A stretch of DNA of 64,000 nucleotides from Mesostigma viride (lineage: Eukaryota; Streptophyta; Mesostigmatophyceae; Mesostigmatales; Mesostigmataceae), in NCBI GenBank assembly GCA_009746045.1, contig RPFO01000080.1:359366-423365 (forward strand). The letters run 5' to 3'. The position numbers and the translations under genes are program-made. Under the pieces are notes generated by a model. The model made no database searches. It saw nothing but the letters and a program-made list of their open reading frames with translations, and had not been told where the DNA came from. Shown here one piece after another: positions 21,957 to 33,022 of this stretch (the first letter of the stretch is position 1; each line of letters begins with the position of its first letter).

Positions 21957-22311
21957 AAGGTAGGGAGCCCTCTCCCTACGCACAGGGAGGAAACGAAGGG
22001 GTAGGAAAAACCTAATGCACCCACACACACCAACACAATCGATAGACCATCCCAGATACAAAGCACCAATAGTTCACACGGTCTCCACCACCACGCCGGG
22101 TGGTGTAGGGTTAGCCAGCACCAAGCCTGGTGGTAGGTTCCCCTAACTGCCTGGAACGGAGTCCTGGCCGGGGGGGACGGCACTGGGCAGGACACACAGA
22201 GTAAACACATCAGCGCCAAGGACCAAGAACAGCCAACCAACTGGCCAGAATATGAGGCGACTCTACATACCGGAGGGACAACACCCTCAGGTCGGGCCTA
22301 AGGCCCTCTAT

Positions 22312-24606
22312 CTAATGGCCATCCGTCTGGTAGGTACCACGGGAGGCCAGCAGGACATCCAGGTAGGCCTGGTAATGGGCCACATCCTCAACATTGTCAT
22401 GCCTATCTACGGTGAGGAAAACATCGGCCCACACGCCGTCAGGAAAAAGGCCCAGAAAGGCCCAGTAATACCTATGCTGAGTAAGAACGACCTGGCCACG
22501 GGCCCAGTCCAGGAAAGCCACAGGCAAAGAGGCGAAGGAAAGGCTCTACCGCGATCAAACAGAGGGCCCGCAGGAGGAGGCGATGATACCGGATCCGAGG
22601 GCGCAACCCGTCGGGAAAAACAGGTCCACCAGGGGCTCCACGTTGGACGGCCACAACCGGATGTGCCGAACCTCTCGGGAGCGCCACCGACGCGTACACT
22701 GGCGCGACCCGAATGTCTCTAGGTAGTCGCTGGCCCGAGGAGGAGGGTGACCGCGGGAGTCTAGACCCTGGCCCGGTAGGGGCGCCGGACGCCGGGCATC
22801 CCACTCGAGGATGGGCTGGAGGACCGTGGTGTACGTAACACCCGGCACCGCAGGAAACTCTACCGTAAGGGCATCCGAAGCCATAATGCCCAGAGGCGGA
22901 GGGTAAGCCCACTGGAACCCACCGTAGGTGTCCAAGTCGTTGTGGCGCCTAGCCCAGCGATACAGAACGCGCCGAACCAGGATCTCACCCTGGAACACAG
23001 GATCAGCTAAAATAACCATGTCGAAAGGAGGCCGATCAGTCTCAATGGGTAGGCCACGATCCCGAGGCGCCCGACACACCTGGGAAAACCCGTAGGACAT
23101 GGGCGAGATGGCAAGCTCGGCGGAGACGCGCGGCAGGTCACACTGGCGGCAGGCGAGTGCGGACATACCACATCCAGGCACGGGCGTGTCGCGCGACTCC
23201 GGCGTCGCATGCACCACAGAAGGAGCCCTGTCCCGATCACCCTGGGACAACTCCCGGAGGGAGTCGGAAGCGCGGGTAGCGCGAGGATCCTGACCGGTGG
23301 ACCGAACAACCGCAGCCAAGGACAGAGAGGCCGGAGGGGCAGGGGCCGAAGCAGGGGCAGGAGCCGACACCGACGCAGGTGACACTGGTACAGCAGAGGT
23401 CGCGCCGGACCCGAAGCCAGAGGGGCCGTGACGGACCCGCCACCGAAGCTGGCGCGCCGGTCCCGGTGGCCGGTGCACCCTCAGGCCACATGTTAAAAAT
23501 GGGGCCCGTAGGGACAGGCAGTCCTGCATAAGATTGACTACCATCCAGGCTCCAGTCAGGAACCGGAATCCTCTGCGGGGACCACCCTCCCAAAGCCTGG
23601 GCAGTCCGCTAGTGTCGCCAAAGAAGCCCCGCGACGGCTGCGACTGAGCTGGTGGAGGCTCGGAAGCAGCGACAGCGGGCGCGGTCACAGGGGCAGGGAC
23701 TCGCGCGTAGGCGCAGGTACAGCGGTCACAGGCGCAGAGGCAGCAGGAGTCGCAGCAGCCGCCGGAACCACAGCGACCGCGGGCGCAGCGGGGGCGCGGG
23801 CGAAGCCGTAGTCGCCGGGGCAACAGAAGGGGTAGGAGGCGCGGATCCAGCTGGCGTAGCCGGGACCTGCGCCTGGGCCGCCAGGAAGGCCCCAAACGCC
23901 GTGGTCAGGGACTGGATCTGAGCCTGCATAGCCGAGACCGTCGCCGAAAGAGGATCAGGCAAACCCGAAGGGGTAGGCTCCACTGCAACACCCCGGGTCG
24001 ACCGAGGGGACGACGGGACCGGAGAGGGAGGAACAGACGCCGAGGAGGCGGACGCAGCGCTCGAGGCAGAATAATCTGGAGTATAATGTACCTCGGCTGG
24101 GGCGCCCGAAGGGGCAGGACCATCAACCGCTAGTCCCGCCGCCTGATCAGCTATCTCCATGAATTCTACGGCCCGTAAAAGGTCGCAGGGGTTCTCATCT
24201 ACCTCAGCATCACCCTCAGCCGGAAGCCAAGGAAACACCTCCCGTAGGCAGGTACGGCCCACAGGGTAGAGAGGTAGGAGAACACACGGCAACACCGGAG
24301 AACCGCATCTATCTGTTCCAAGGCGGGACAGCGAGAACCACACCCCAACAAACAGTGTCCGGCATCGTCGAACCCGTGCAGGACAAGCTGGTGCGGCTCA
24401 TTAGGGGAAGGACCATACCACGTGACCCCGAAGAGGGCCGCCCTGACTAAGCTCGCATGTTGGGCCTGAAGGGCCGGCTGCACAACGCCACCCCGGTAAC
24501 ATGATCGCGACACCCAGCGGCCCGGAAGGGCCTCGAAATACAGCTCAGGGTCCGGTAGGGGCAGGGACGGCAGCGGGCTCTCAGCCGGAGGGGTAGGCTC
24601 TGTCAT
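22312..24606 (-). CDS. Extra ORF of Ty3 element, downstream of integrase (unknown, frameshifted)
   Basis: A coding region of about 760 codons lies between the chromodomain and the polypurine tract, where retrovirus-like elements carry env or accessory genes. It opens at 24606 with MTEPTPPAESPLPSLPLPDP and has a globular N-terminal part with LVLHGFDDAGHCLLGCGSRC. A long Pro/Ala/Ser linker follows, containing SAMQAQIQSLTTAFGAFLAA, a possible short coiled coil. A second globular part has PPFDMVILADPVFQGEILV and YTTVLQPILEWDA. It ends near 22312 with HYQAYLDVLLASRGTYQTDG. At least three indels break the frame, around 24300, 23800 and 22600. I see no signal peptide or membrane anchor, so env-like function is not supported. 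I do not recognise the family. Confidence 0.55.
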
Positions 24607-24682
24607 GACGGCTGCGGAGGGGAGGGGACAACCAACCACCCGTCGACAGCAGACATAACATAAGAGAGGAGAAGGCCTACGA

Positions 24683-26209
24683 CTAGAGCTTGTGCAGGGT
24701 TTTATATTCCTGCAGCAGGCGACTACACCCATCTAGCTCACTCTCCGTATACCAAACCTTATCTACTTCACTACGAGCATACATCCACTTCACTTTATAC
24801 TGACGCTGGGTACCGCGGCCCTTTTTGATATCTCGATGGGCCACGATGCTTTCTACTTCGTCTTCTACTTCCCCAGTGTCAGGATTATGCTCTAAAGGGG
24901 CAGGCGCTAACTCCCTGCCAGCGAACGTACTAGGGTGGTACAGTTTAAGCTGGCTCCTATGGAAGGTGTTTGAATGCGTTTGCCAAGAGGTAGGGATATC
25001 GACTTTATACAAGAAATTTCCTACCCTAGACAACACATGGAAGGGTCCTAAGAAGGCAGGCCTAAGTTTGACCTTCAGTTCTGCTTCAAACTTATGAGCA
25101 AAACGGCCAACACGGGGGCCTTCTACTAATACTAGATCTCCTACTTCTATCTCAGGTGCTCGTCTATCTAAGGAGGCACGCAACCTAGCAAGGTACTTAG
25201 CCTGAGCTTTTTGATACCCTGAGATCGCGTGGTCATGAGCAGTTTTCATTCTATCTAGTAAGGACTGTACACCTTCTACAGTATCTCGGGACACATCATC
25301 CTTGTCCCGTAGAGGACTAGCTAAGAGAGAGGTAGGGGTAAGGGGCTGTCTCCCAGTATCTAAGAAGAAGGGCGTATATCCATGCGCAGCTTGGGGACAA
25401 TTGTTGAGGGAGAACTCTACCAAACATAAATAATCCTCCCAATCACTACCCGAGCCATTAACATAGTGCCTAAGCGCTTCTTCTACTACTCTATTAAGAC
25501 GCTCTACTAAATGAGAGGAGGAGGAGTGGTAGGCAGTACCGTAGGTAACCTTGGTACCGATGGCAGCGAAAAACTGCTGCCAAAAATCTGAGGTAAATAA
25601 TTTATCCTTATCACTAATAAACTGCCTACTCAATCCATGATATCTATATACATTATTGAGGTATAGGCGTGCGCAATCACGTGCGGTGAGTTCTAAAGGA
25701 CACGGCACAAGATGGCACATACGAGTAAAACGATCTATGAACACAAGGATTTGGGCATTGCCCCTATCATTCTTTCTAAAAGGTCCTACAAAATCCATCA
25801 TGATAGAATCCCAAGGCATGATAGGGTCAGGCAAGGTCCTAGGTTCTGCTATCTGTCCTACATTATTGGGTTTCATTTCCTGGCAAGATTGACAAGTTCT
25901 AACATACTCATCCACATCCTTATAAAGGGAAGGCCAGTAATAAGAGCGGGCTACTAGGTCCCGTACCCGTTTACCACCCTGGTGAGCAGCTAAGTCATGC
26001 AACTCAAAGAGCAAGGAGGAGCGACAGATAGGAGGGACATACAGGCGCCATTGAGGGGGAGAATCTGCTATCTGCACATATAAAAACCCACCTACAAATT
26101 TACAAGGGTGCTTGCCTAATTGTTGGGGATGTGCAGCAATGGCAGCTAATGCTTCCGGCTCAGTGGCCGTAAATCTACTAATAAGGCGTTCAAGATCAGA
26201 GGTAGGCAT
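24683..26209 (-). CDS. Ty3 integrase with C-terminal chromodomain (copy 1)
   Basis: This 508-codon stretch is open from end to end. Near its start lies the HHCC zinc-binding domain (H71, H76, C106, C109). The catalytic triad is D139 (MMDFVGPF), D200 (FISDKDKLF) and E236 (LVERLNRVVEEAL), with the DD35E spacing. The last ~60 residues form a chromodomain (VESIVAHRDIKKG...YKVKWMYA...VWYTESEL). It inserts the cDNA into the genome. Chromodomains of this clade steer insertion by binding modified chromatin. In the intact element it would be the C-terminal part of Pol, and the Met at 26209 is probably internal. Confidence 0.93.
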   Translation of the reverse strand: MPTSDLERLISRFTATEPEALAAIAAHPQQLGKHPCKFVGGFLYVQIADSPPQWRLYVPPICRSSLLFELHDLAAHQGGKRVRDLVARSYYWPSLYKDVDEYVRTCQSCQEMKPNNVGQIAEPRTLPDPIMPWDSIMMDFVGPFRKNDRGNAQILVFIDRFTRMCHLVPCPLELTARDCARLYLNNVYRYHGLSRQFISDKDKLFTSDFWQQFFAAIGTKVTYGTAYHSSSSHLVERLNRVVEEALRHYVNGSGSDWEDYLCLVEFSLNNCPQAAHGYTPFFLDTGRQPLTPTSLLASPLRDKDDVSRDTVEGVQSLLDRMKTAHDHAISGYQKAQAKYLARLRASLDRRAPEIEVGDLVLVEGPRVGRFAHKFEAELKVKLRPAFLGPFHVLSRVGNFLYKVDIPTSWQTHSNTFHRSQLKLYHPSTFAGRELAPAPLEHNPDTGEVEDEVESIVAHRDIKKGRGTQRQYKVKWMYARSEVDKVWYTESELDGCSRLLQEYKTLHKL

Positions 26210-26317
26210 CGCTACAGAAGTATCCAGAACAGGTTTAAAGAGATCTCCTACCGCCTTGCCGAAGAGAAGGGGAGGTCCTAGGGACTACGTTTTCATAAGA
26301 CTTTCCTGACCTAGTCG

Positions 26318-27322
26318 CTATATGGCTAAGCGGTATAGAAATTTTATTTTTCCCCTCCCCCCCACCGAGGCCACAGGAAGGGCCTCACACGGGAGAGAGA
26401 GTCCTACGTGAGAAAGGAGATCAGGCATGCGAACAGCTGTATGAAAGAGGTAGGCATAGGAATCATCATCAGGTAGTTCACCATAAGGGGTTACACCCAT
26501 AGTAGTAGGAACTAGAGTAATATTGAGAACATCAAGGTCCTCGAAGAAGGAATAGTCTGCACGACGAGAGAGTGCATCTGGTACTATGTTATCTACACCC
26601 TTGACATACTGAAGTTTAAAAGGGGAAAACTGTGCTAAAAATTCCATCCAGCGCGCTTGCCGAGGGGTAAGGTTGGGTTGGGAGAGAAGATGGGTAAGGG
26701 GACGATGATCCGTTTGGATAACTAACCTATAAGGATCTAGCTCACAGGGTTCATTCAGGCAGACATCAAATTGAGCACCTTTAAGGAAGTGCTGCCACGC
26801 GTGGCAACAATACACCACAGCTAAGAGTTCCTGCTGGTGGACGGGATAGTTACGCTCCGCAGGGAGCATTGTCCTAGAGATATATTCAATTGGCTGTAAG
26901 CCCTGACCCTGATCCTGGAGAAGGACACCACCTATAGCTACTTTACTAGCATCTGTAGCCACAACAAAGGGTTTAGTAGTATCCGGTAGGATGAGTACAG
27001 GAGGGGAAAGGAGTAGGGATTTTAGGCACTGAAAAGCAGACTGACACTCACTACTCCAAACAAAGGGGATATCCTTCTTTAATAAATGATTAATAGGGGC
27101 TGCTATAGTGGCGAAACGCGGGATAAAACGCCTATAGTAAGAAGCAATTCCTAGGAAACTACGTACACCTTTAACGTCGGTAGGAGTAGGCCATTCCTGA
27201 ATTGACTTAGTTTTATCCGGGTCGGTAGCGACCCCGGCATCTGACAGAACGTGCCCTAAAAATGGGACACTCCTACCCGAACGCACTTTAGCACGGCGCG
27301 CCCACAAAGAATTTTCAGCCAT
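26318..27322 (-). pseudogene. Ty3 RT C-terminus and RNase H (copy 1)
   Basis: Continues Pol in a shifted frame. It starts in the RT thumb (LGHVLSDAGVATDPDKTKSI and RSFLGIASYYRRFIP). The RNase H follows with catalytic residues in FVVATDASKVAIGG, HQQELLAVVYCCHAW and IQTDHRPLTHLL, and ends near NIVPDALSRRADYS. A frame break lies on each side: one near 27270-27450 towards RT and one before the integrase at 26209. Confidence 0.88.
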
Positions 27323-27390
27323 TATTTCTAATACTTTCTTTAAATCACGTAGGTGCGTTTCAAAATCAGGAGAGTAAATAAGAATATCAT

Positions 27391-28203
27391 CTAAGTAAGC
27401 TTGAGCACAAGAACGGTCATGCTCAGATAAAGAAACAGAGGAGAAGGAGGATCCTTTAGATCAGAGGACACCTGAGGAAGATGAGAATTTCCCATAACAG
27501 GTCTAAGCACTTCATTCATTAACATTTGAAAAGAGGCAGGCGAGTTACAGAGTCCCATAGCCGCTACTCTAAACTGGTAATGACCAAAAGGGGTAGCAAA
27601 GGCGGTTTTATGGCAATCCTCAGGAGCTATCCGCAACTGCCAAAAACCATCCGCACAATCCAGTACTGTGAAACAAGTGGAACCTTTAACCTTATTAAAT
27701 ATATCGTCAATACGAGGTAGAGGGTATTTAGATTTCACAGTAATATCATTCAACTTCCTATAATCAGTAACTAGGCGAAACTTGCCATTTGGCTTAGGAA
27801 CTAACAGGACACCAGCTGAGTAGGGGGAGTTACTAGGCTCTATCAATCCTGCTTCTAATAATGACACTAAAATCTGTTTTAGTTCCTTTAACTCGGTAGG
27901 GCCCATTCTATACATCGGAGAGTGCGTAGGAACTGCACCGTCCTTGATAACTACACGGTGTAAAACAGAACGAGGAGGAGGATAAGAAGGAGTCTTTTCT
28001 TCAAATACTTTTGAGGAATCTATCACAGCCATGTATCTTACTATTTCATTTTCAGTAAATCCTACTCCTATTGTATCCACTGTATTTACATCTATATCCA
28101 CACTATTATTAGTGATAGGTATCTCTTGTACTTCTAACTGAAGGAACATACATAATAGGTATCCATTTTGCTTTAATTCAGAACGTAATTCGTCATTTGA
28201 CAT
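27391..28203 (-). pseudogene. Ty3 reverse transcriptase, N-terminal part (copy 1)
   Basis: Has LVPKPNGKFRLVTDYRKLND, KYPLPRIDDIF, FTVLDCADGFWQLRIAPED (first catalytic Asp) and FGHYQFRVAAMGLCNSPASF. A one-base loss near 27445 drops the frame just before the YLDDILIYS motif, which is still encoded at about 27380-27405. The 5' end joins the protease in copy 3 without a stop. In copy 1 a missing base at 28208 creates one. Confidence 0.88.
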
Positions 28204-28961
28204 TATACTTCAGGTATAGGTCTTACAGGAGGATCAACAGGTGTAGGAGGAGTAATATCTACCAAGGATAAATTTTCCAATCTATAATGACGTTCAGGTA
28301 CCCAGTAAGAGCTATCTGGAAACCAAATGACCATGGTATCATAATTAATAGTAATCTTATTATCCTGGTGCCAATCTAATCCTAGTAATACATCAGCGGT
28401 AGTGATAGGGCCTATAGTGGCCGTCAGGTTGACAGTACGTCCTTGTATAACCATGGGAAGGGACACCGTACCCGGGGAATGACTGGTGCGACCATCAGCA
28501 TAATGAACAGTAACGGGTTTGGTGTGAGGGGTAGGGACTAGTCCTAAACGTCTAACTAGGGCCTCGCTCACAAAGGAGCTAGCCGCACCGCTATCTACCA
28601 ACACAGAGACATTCAAGAGTTCATCAGCATGCAAGAAGGGGTCTACAACAGTGTGAGGGACGGTTAAACCACCATTCAAGAACATAAGAGGACGCACACG
28701 TAGTGGTAGGGAAGATTCAGCTCCTACAGAGGTTATAAAAACAGGCAGGCAAAAATTATTATCTGGGGTACTATCTAAGGACCTGTCCAGGTTACCCCCG
28801 GCTGACAGGCCTACTGTTCCCCCTCCCCCCCAAATCCATAGGAACGAACCCCGAAGAAGACCCTGGCGGAAAAGCCACTGCTGGAGGGTCACGAGGGATT
28901 GAAGAGGGTGCGGGAGCCTGATTATCATAGGGGAACCCTGGGGATCCTGTCTGCACAGCAT
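28203..28961 (-). pseudogene. Ty3 aspartic protease region (copy 1)
   Basis: Contains the single-copy retropepsin active site in VSVLVDSGAASSFV and a downstream ADVLLGLDWHQ flap/ILG-type segment. It would mature Gag-Pol as a dimer. The stop at 28203 results from a base missing relative to copy 3. Confidence 0.85.
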
Positions 28962-30543
28962 TCAGCCTACTAGGGGTAGCTGAAGGAATGCGTCCTGAAG
29001 TGGGACGAATAGGAGCACGCTGAGGGGTACGAGGAGGGCGAGCGTCGGGATGAGGGGGAGCACCCGAAAGGAACTTGGGGCACTCACGTTTAAGATGACC
29101 TACTTCCTTACAATGATAGCAGGTAATATGAGAGACATCCAGAGCTGAAAGGTCAGTCACACAGATATCTAATTCTTCTACATAGGAGTTCTCCTCCTCA
29201 GGGGTAAGGATAATATTATTAATACGGGAACGGGTAGGAAGAGAAGGGTGGAGAAGAAATCTGCTACACGTAAAAGATGCTGGCGCACATGCTTGAGGGG
29301 CAGGTCAGTAAAACGGTAGGCAGAGAACTGGCGCTTGACTTCACGCAATAAGGGTCTACTGAGGCCCTGAAGGAAGCGAGCACGCACTTCTGCACCCGAC
29401 AATCCCTAATTCGTACCATCTGAGCATCAAACTCTTTCATATATTCTTAAAGGATTTGGTACCCTGCTGCAAGGTACCAAAGGCTAATCTATCCTGCCAA
29501 TCTGAATCAGGAGGGACTAAATGGTTCTCTAAACGCTTAAACAATTCTGCTACAGAGTTAGGGTAGGCATGAGAGGCCAAAGACTCACACTGAATGAGGT
29601 TAGCAAGCTCAGGAGTAATACAGGTTGTGAGATAGTGAGGAACTAATACAGCATCAGAAAGACGCCATCTATTATGATTCTGCCACGACTCCGTGTTCTG
29701 TGTAAGCAACATAATAAAGGTGAAAAACTGTTGAGGGGTAGACTTGACATCCAGCTTGGAAGGTTAGCAAAGAGGGGAAGAGCAGGGGCTTAGGGGGATT
29801 AGAAGAGTCAGTTTTTCCCATAGGGCCACTATCTTCCACTGCTACATAAGCGGGATAGAAGGAAGGAAGAGGAAAAGTCTTGGGTAGGGGTCTAGAGGGG
29901 CCACCGTTTCAGGCTGGTGCCCATAAGAGAAGGGGACAGTATATTGCTCACGAAGAGAGGAATAGGCAAAATGATCATAATTTCTGTCATCTAAGGGCAT
30001 GGTACTGAAATCACTATTAACTTCTAAATCAGCCACACGGGTAGGACCTGGGCTGCCTCATAGGCCGTCTCAGGGTAGGACCAGGAAGCAGGTGGGTAAA
30101 AGGGAACTGCACTAGGGCGCCCAGAAGGACCGACAGGGGCAGAGGCACGACCCGTGTTAAGAGCAGGCATGGAAGGAACAGGGTGGGAAGGAGGCCTAAA
30201 ACATTGTTAGTTAGTGAGGACCTGCTGGAGGGTTGAGCCAAGGTTGCAGGAGGGGCAGGGGCCTGGTTCAGGGTAAGGGAAGGGTCATCACTAAATCTGA
30301 CTTGCATACGTTGACGTTGTTCATAGGTAGGAGGGGTAAGTGAGGGACGACGGCGACCATCAGCAAGCGGAGAAGGAGGTGAGGCACGAAGATTACCTTG
30401 AGGAGTGAGATGGTGTACCGTTTCAAGTGAGTCCCGTCGGTTACCCGATTGTTGTTATGGTTGTTATTATTATTATTATTATTATTATTCATAGTAGGAG
30501 TATTGGTAGGTATAGGCGACAGGTTACCACCCATTGGATCCAT
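28792..30543 (-). pseudogene. Ty3 gag (copy 1, frameshifted)
   Basis: Starts at 30543 (MDPMGG..., then an Asn run from an ATT microsatellite) and ends with a CCHC zinc knuckle, CYHCKEVGHLKREC (C-x2-C-x4-H-x4-C), near 29110. Capsid-like sequence lies between (PLDDRNYDHFAYSS and QFFTFIMLLTQNTE in the intact copy). Relative to copy 3 there are single-base losses in homopolymers near 29405, 29455, 29765, 30042 and 30195. These are the usual long-read errors, so the gene may be intact in the organism. Confidence 0.85.
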
Positions 30544-30667
30544 TTTTGTTTAAGTAAATGATCAAAAATCTAACTGAAAGCAGCAAGGATAAAGGACAAG
30601 GCCTAATATAAGGCAAGGAAAGAAAAGGAAAAGATTTTAATGGCTTAAAAGAAAGGAACAATTTAAA

Positions 30668-30931
30668 TCAGTCCTTTTTAACAACAGTAATGGATAGGGA
30701 ACCGAATTCCAAGGTGAGAGGAGTATCTAAGCTAGATGAGGATGCAGCCCTCTTAGGGGGAGACGAAGGAGGGGTAGCAAAATCTAGAGCTTCTACAGGA
30801 GGGCGACCATGAGGAGTAGAACGTACGTGTAGGCCTAGATCTGATACGCTATGGTCTATAAGGAATTGTTGAGCTTCCTCGAAGGTAACAAATTTCTTAT
30901 ACCTAATTACATTATATGTACGGTTTTGCAC
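30668..30931 (-). pseudogene. Viroplasmin-like ORF, 3' part (copy 1)
   Basis: Second half of a small ORF placed 124 bp before gag. It reads YNVIRYKKFVTFEEAQQFLI, which matches the C-terminal half of the RNase H1 hybrid-binding/caulimovirus viroplasmin fold (YKKF-x-T-x-EEA-x2-FL), then a Ser/Pro/Leu-rich tail ending VVKKD at 30668. The nested transposon starts right after the duplicated ATA at 30932-30934. Read from inside the transposon, a spurious 104-codon frame starts at 30982. Confidence 0.7.
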
Positions 30932-30934
30932 TAT

Positions 30935-30966
30935 CCCTAAGCTCGTCTGGATTTGTACTAGAACAC
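30935..30966. repeat. Left TIR of the 7-kb transposon (copy 1)
   Basis: A perfect 32-bp match to the inverted right end in copy 3 (59645-59676). The right end of copy 1 (37970-38001) has one extra A and one missing G. Confidence 0.9.
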
Positions 30967-31053
30967 GCAATTTGTAGTTCATTTTGAAAAGTTGTATTTT
31001 ATTGAATTTAAAGTTTCCACTTAAGTCTCTGAGGAAGGGGAAGTTCATAGGAC

Positions 31054-31247
31054 CCGTGACACCGTGACATCGTGACACCGTGACACCGTGACACCTCAAA
31101 ATGCATATAAACACACATCTTTGCAGGTATGCAGTGATTATTAATGGGGATGATGTATTCAATGGGTCATTGCAAGTTTTACCTATGCTTCTGACACCGT
31201 GACACCGTGACACCGTGACACCGTGACACCGTGACACCGTGACACCG
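31054..31247. repeat. Subterminal octamer arrays, left (copy 1)
   Basis: Two short arrays (31054-31095 and 31192-31247) of ACACCGTG on the plus strand, inverted relative to those at the right end. Confidence 0.88.
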
Positions 31248-31528
31248 CAAATACCACGTATACACCTTCATAATAATCCTAGTAGAGACATTCATTTCTC
31301 CATACATCTCGGTCATCTCACCATATATCGTCTCATGTTGATGTATTCTTGTTGTGCGTGTAGGTACCTTGCCGGGTCATGACAAGTTCAGCCATTCCTC
31401 GTTTATGCGGTCCAACGTCGCTTCAATAGGGCATGTGATTAATATCTGGTAACAACTTATATATGTTGGCACGCCATGCGTCCAGGAATAGCTGTCTCAC
31501 TTAATATGCATGCAAGCAACCATCAAAA

Positions 31529-31933
31529 TCACTTTGTCATGAAATCACTTGCCGGGATTTCAGTTTCTCCCTGGCCGGCCTGAAAAAGCTGGTTCTTTAT
31601 AAACTCTTTCCGATCCGCAGGCTTCTTAGACCACATGTCGGTCCTCATCGTCCTGAGCTCCTCGAAATGCACGCTTCTCAAACAATGGCGGCCACAACCA
31701 CAGTCCCAGTCCCTGCAAAGTGCCGCAGCCAAGGACGAATCCTGGGTGCATTTCGCCAACACGGCGGCTGCAGATAACCGGACCCCGCGCCTCGCCATCA
31801 TATTGAACACGACGACGCCCAGGAGTAATAGCAAGAAGAACATTCCCAAAACCTGCCAACCCAGCGCCCCCGCACTGGGCTCCATGAAAACGCCGGGTCT
31901 CGCCATGGCTATGTCAACTGGGCAATGTTGCAA
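31529..31933 (-). CDS. Unknown 134-residue membrane/cysteine protein in 7-kb transposon (copy 1)
   Basis: The same 134-codon frame is intact in copies 1 and 3. Residues 29-46 form one strongly hydrophobic helix (LGMFFLLLLLGVVVFNMM). Then comes a Cys/His cluster (C62, C73, C78, C80, C84 in CRDWDCGCGRHCL) and a basic, Trp-containing segment (RTDMWSKKPADRKEFI). The C-x-C...CL...R...W...R pattern resembles a small domain found at the start of several transposon-associated proteins of protists and animals; this is a weak impression. A GC-AG type donor (GCAAGT) lies just after the ETEIP codons, so the frame may be an exon of a longer gene. Function unknown. Confidence 0.45.
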   Translation of the reverse strand: MQHCPVDIAMARPGVFMEPSAGALGWQVLGMFFLLLLLGVVVFNMMARRGVRLSAAAVLAKCTQDSSLAAALCRDWDCGCGRHCLRSVHFEELRTMRTDMWSKKPADRKEFIKNQLFQAGQGETEIPASDFMTK

Positions 31934-32149
31934 ACATCATTTGTCCCCCCCCCTCCCCATCTATTTCTACGTTGGCAGATGGCAAACGTAGATCCCCACG
32001 CCATGTGTGGGGGGGAATAAAACATGGCAGACCGGGATGTCACGCCAGCCCGGTCTGCCCGAGTTGTTTAGCCCATGTTACCTCATTTGGCAGCGATCAC
32101 CATCGCTGCCGCTCTCGTGAATTCGGGGTGAAAGCGCACGGTGTCACGG

Positions 32150-32435
32150 TGTCTCAACATGTTTGTAGTTGGTTTGTAGTTGGTGTCTCGGTGTCTCAGA
32201 AACTCGTGGTCCGCATTGAGTGGGTGTCACGGTGTCACGACATCTGATTGGCCCGGTTCAGATTCGTTTTTTTTTTAATTTTTTTTTAATTCGTTTTTTT
32301 TTTTTTTTTAATTTGGGGCGAATCTGAACCGGGCCAATCAGATGTCGTGACACCGTGACACCCACTCAATGCGGACCACGAGTTTCTGAGACACCGAGAC
32401 ACCAACTACAAACCAACTACAAACATGTTGAGACA
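32150..32435. repeat. Perfect 117-bp-arm hairpin (copy 1)
   Basis: Arms 32150-32266 and 32319-32435 are exact reverse complements by my reading. The 52-nt loop is mostly T runs with AATT. The arms contain GTGTCACG octamers and GTGTCTCGGTGTCTC phrases. Confidence 0.93.
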
Positions 32436-33022
32436 TGGGTGTCACAACCGATGTCACAAGGTGTGCAGCAGGTATTTCCTTTCAATCCCCGAGGAAATTA
32501 TCAACCATTCATCGGCCATTCTGGTCAGGATAGCTAAGAATGGCTAGCGAATAAAAAGGCAGTATCGAGGCTGGAAATTTTAGTGTATGCTCCTAGGGTC
32601 ATATATTACTTGCCGTTATTTTTTTTCGCCACAAATTCTGCGGAGTCCTTCCATTTTGGCGTCATTCACAGGTGGGTGCCTGTTTTGTCGCCGATTTTCT
32701 CTCGACCCCACCTACCTGCAGCAAAAAATTTTCCCGATGAAAGTCGCCCTAACATCTGGTTTTTGACACTAACCGACGCAGTTTTTAGTTTTTAAGGCCT
32801 TGACCGAAGCACTTTTTTCATTACCGGCTCAGTTTGCTTTAACCGAGCTGGCGCGATTTTTAATCCAATTTCTAGGCTGGGCCAGGCGTCGCAGACCCGT
32901 AATCCGTTTTTAAGTGCTTTTGTGCCCGATATCGTGTCTTTTGCAGGCGTTCTTGGCATCAAAAGACGCCGTGGCGTCAGGGGCTAAAACGGACCTCCGC
33001 ACGTTCGTTAACTGCGGCGAGC

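Noticed and set aside
21779-22240. Hydrophobic 153-codon minus-strand frame near the 3' LTR, as an env-like gene
   Set aside because: It runs through the polypurine tract into the LTR, has no signal peptide-anchor layout, and overlaps only non-coding element sequence.
30935-30940. Telomere repeat (CCCTAA) at the transposon end
   Set aside because: It is a single occurrence as part of the 32-bp TIR, with no tandem telomeric repeats.
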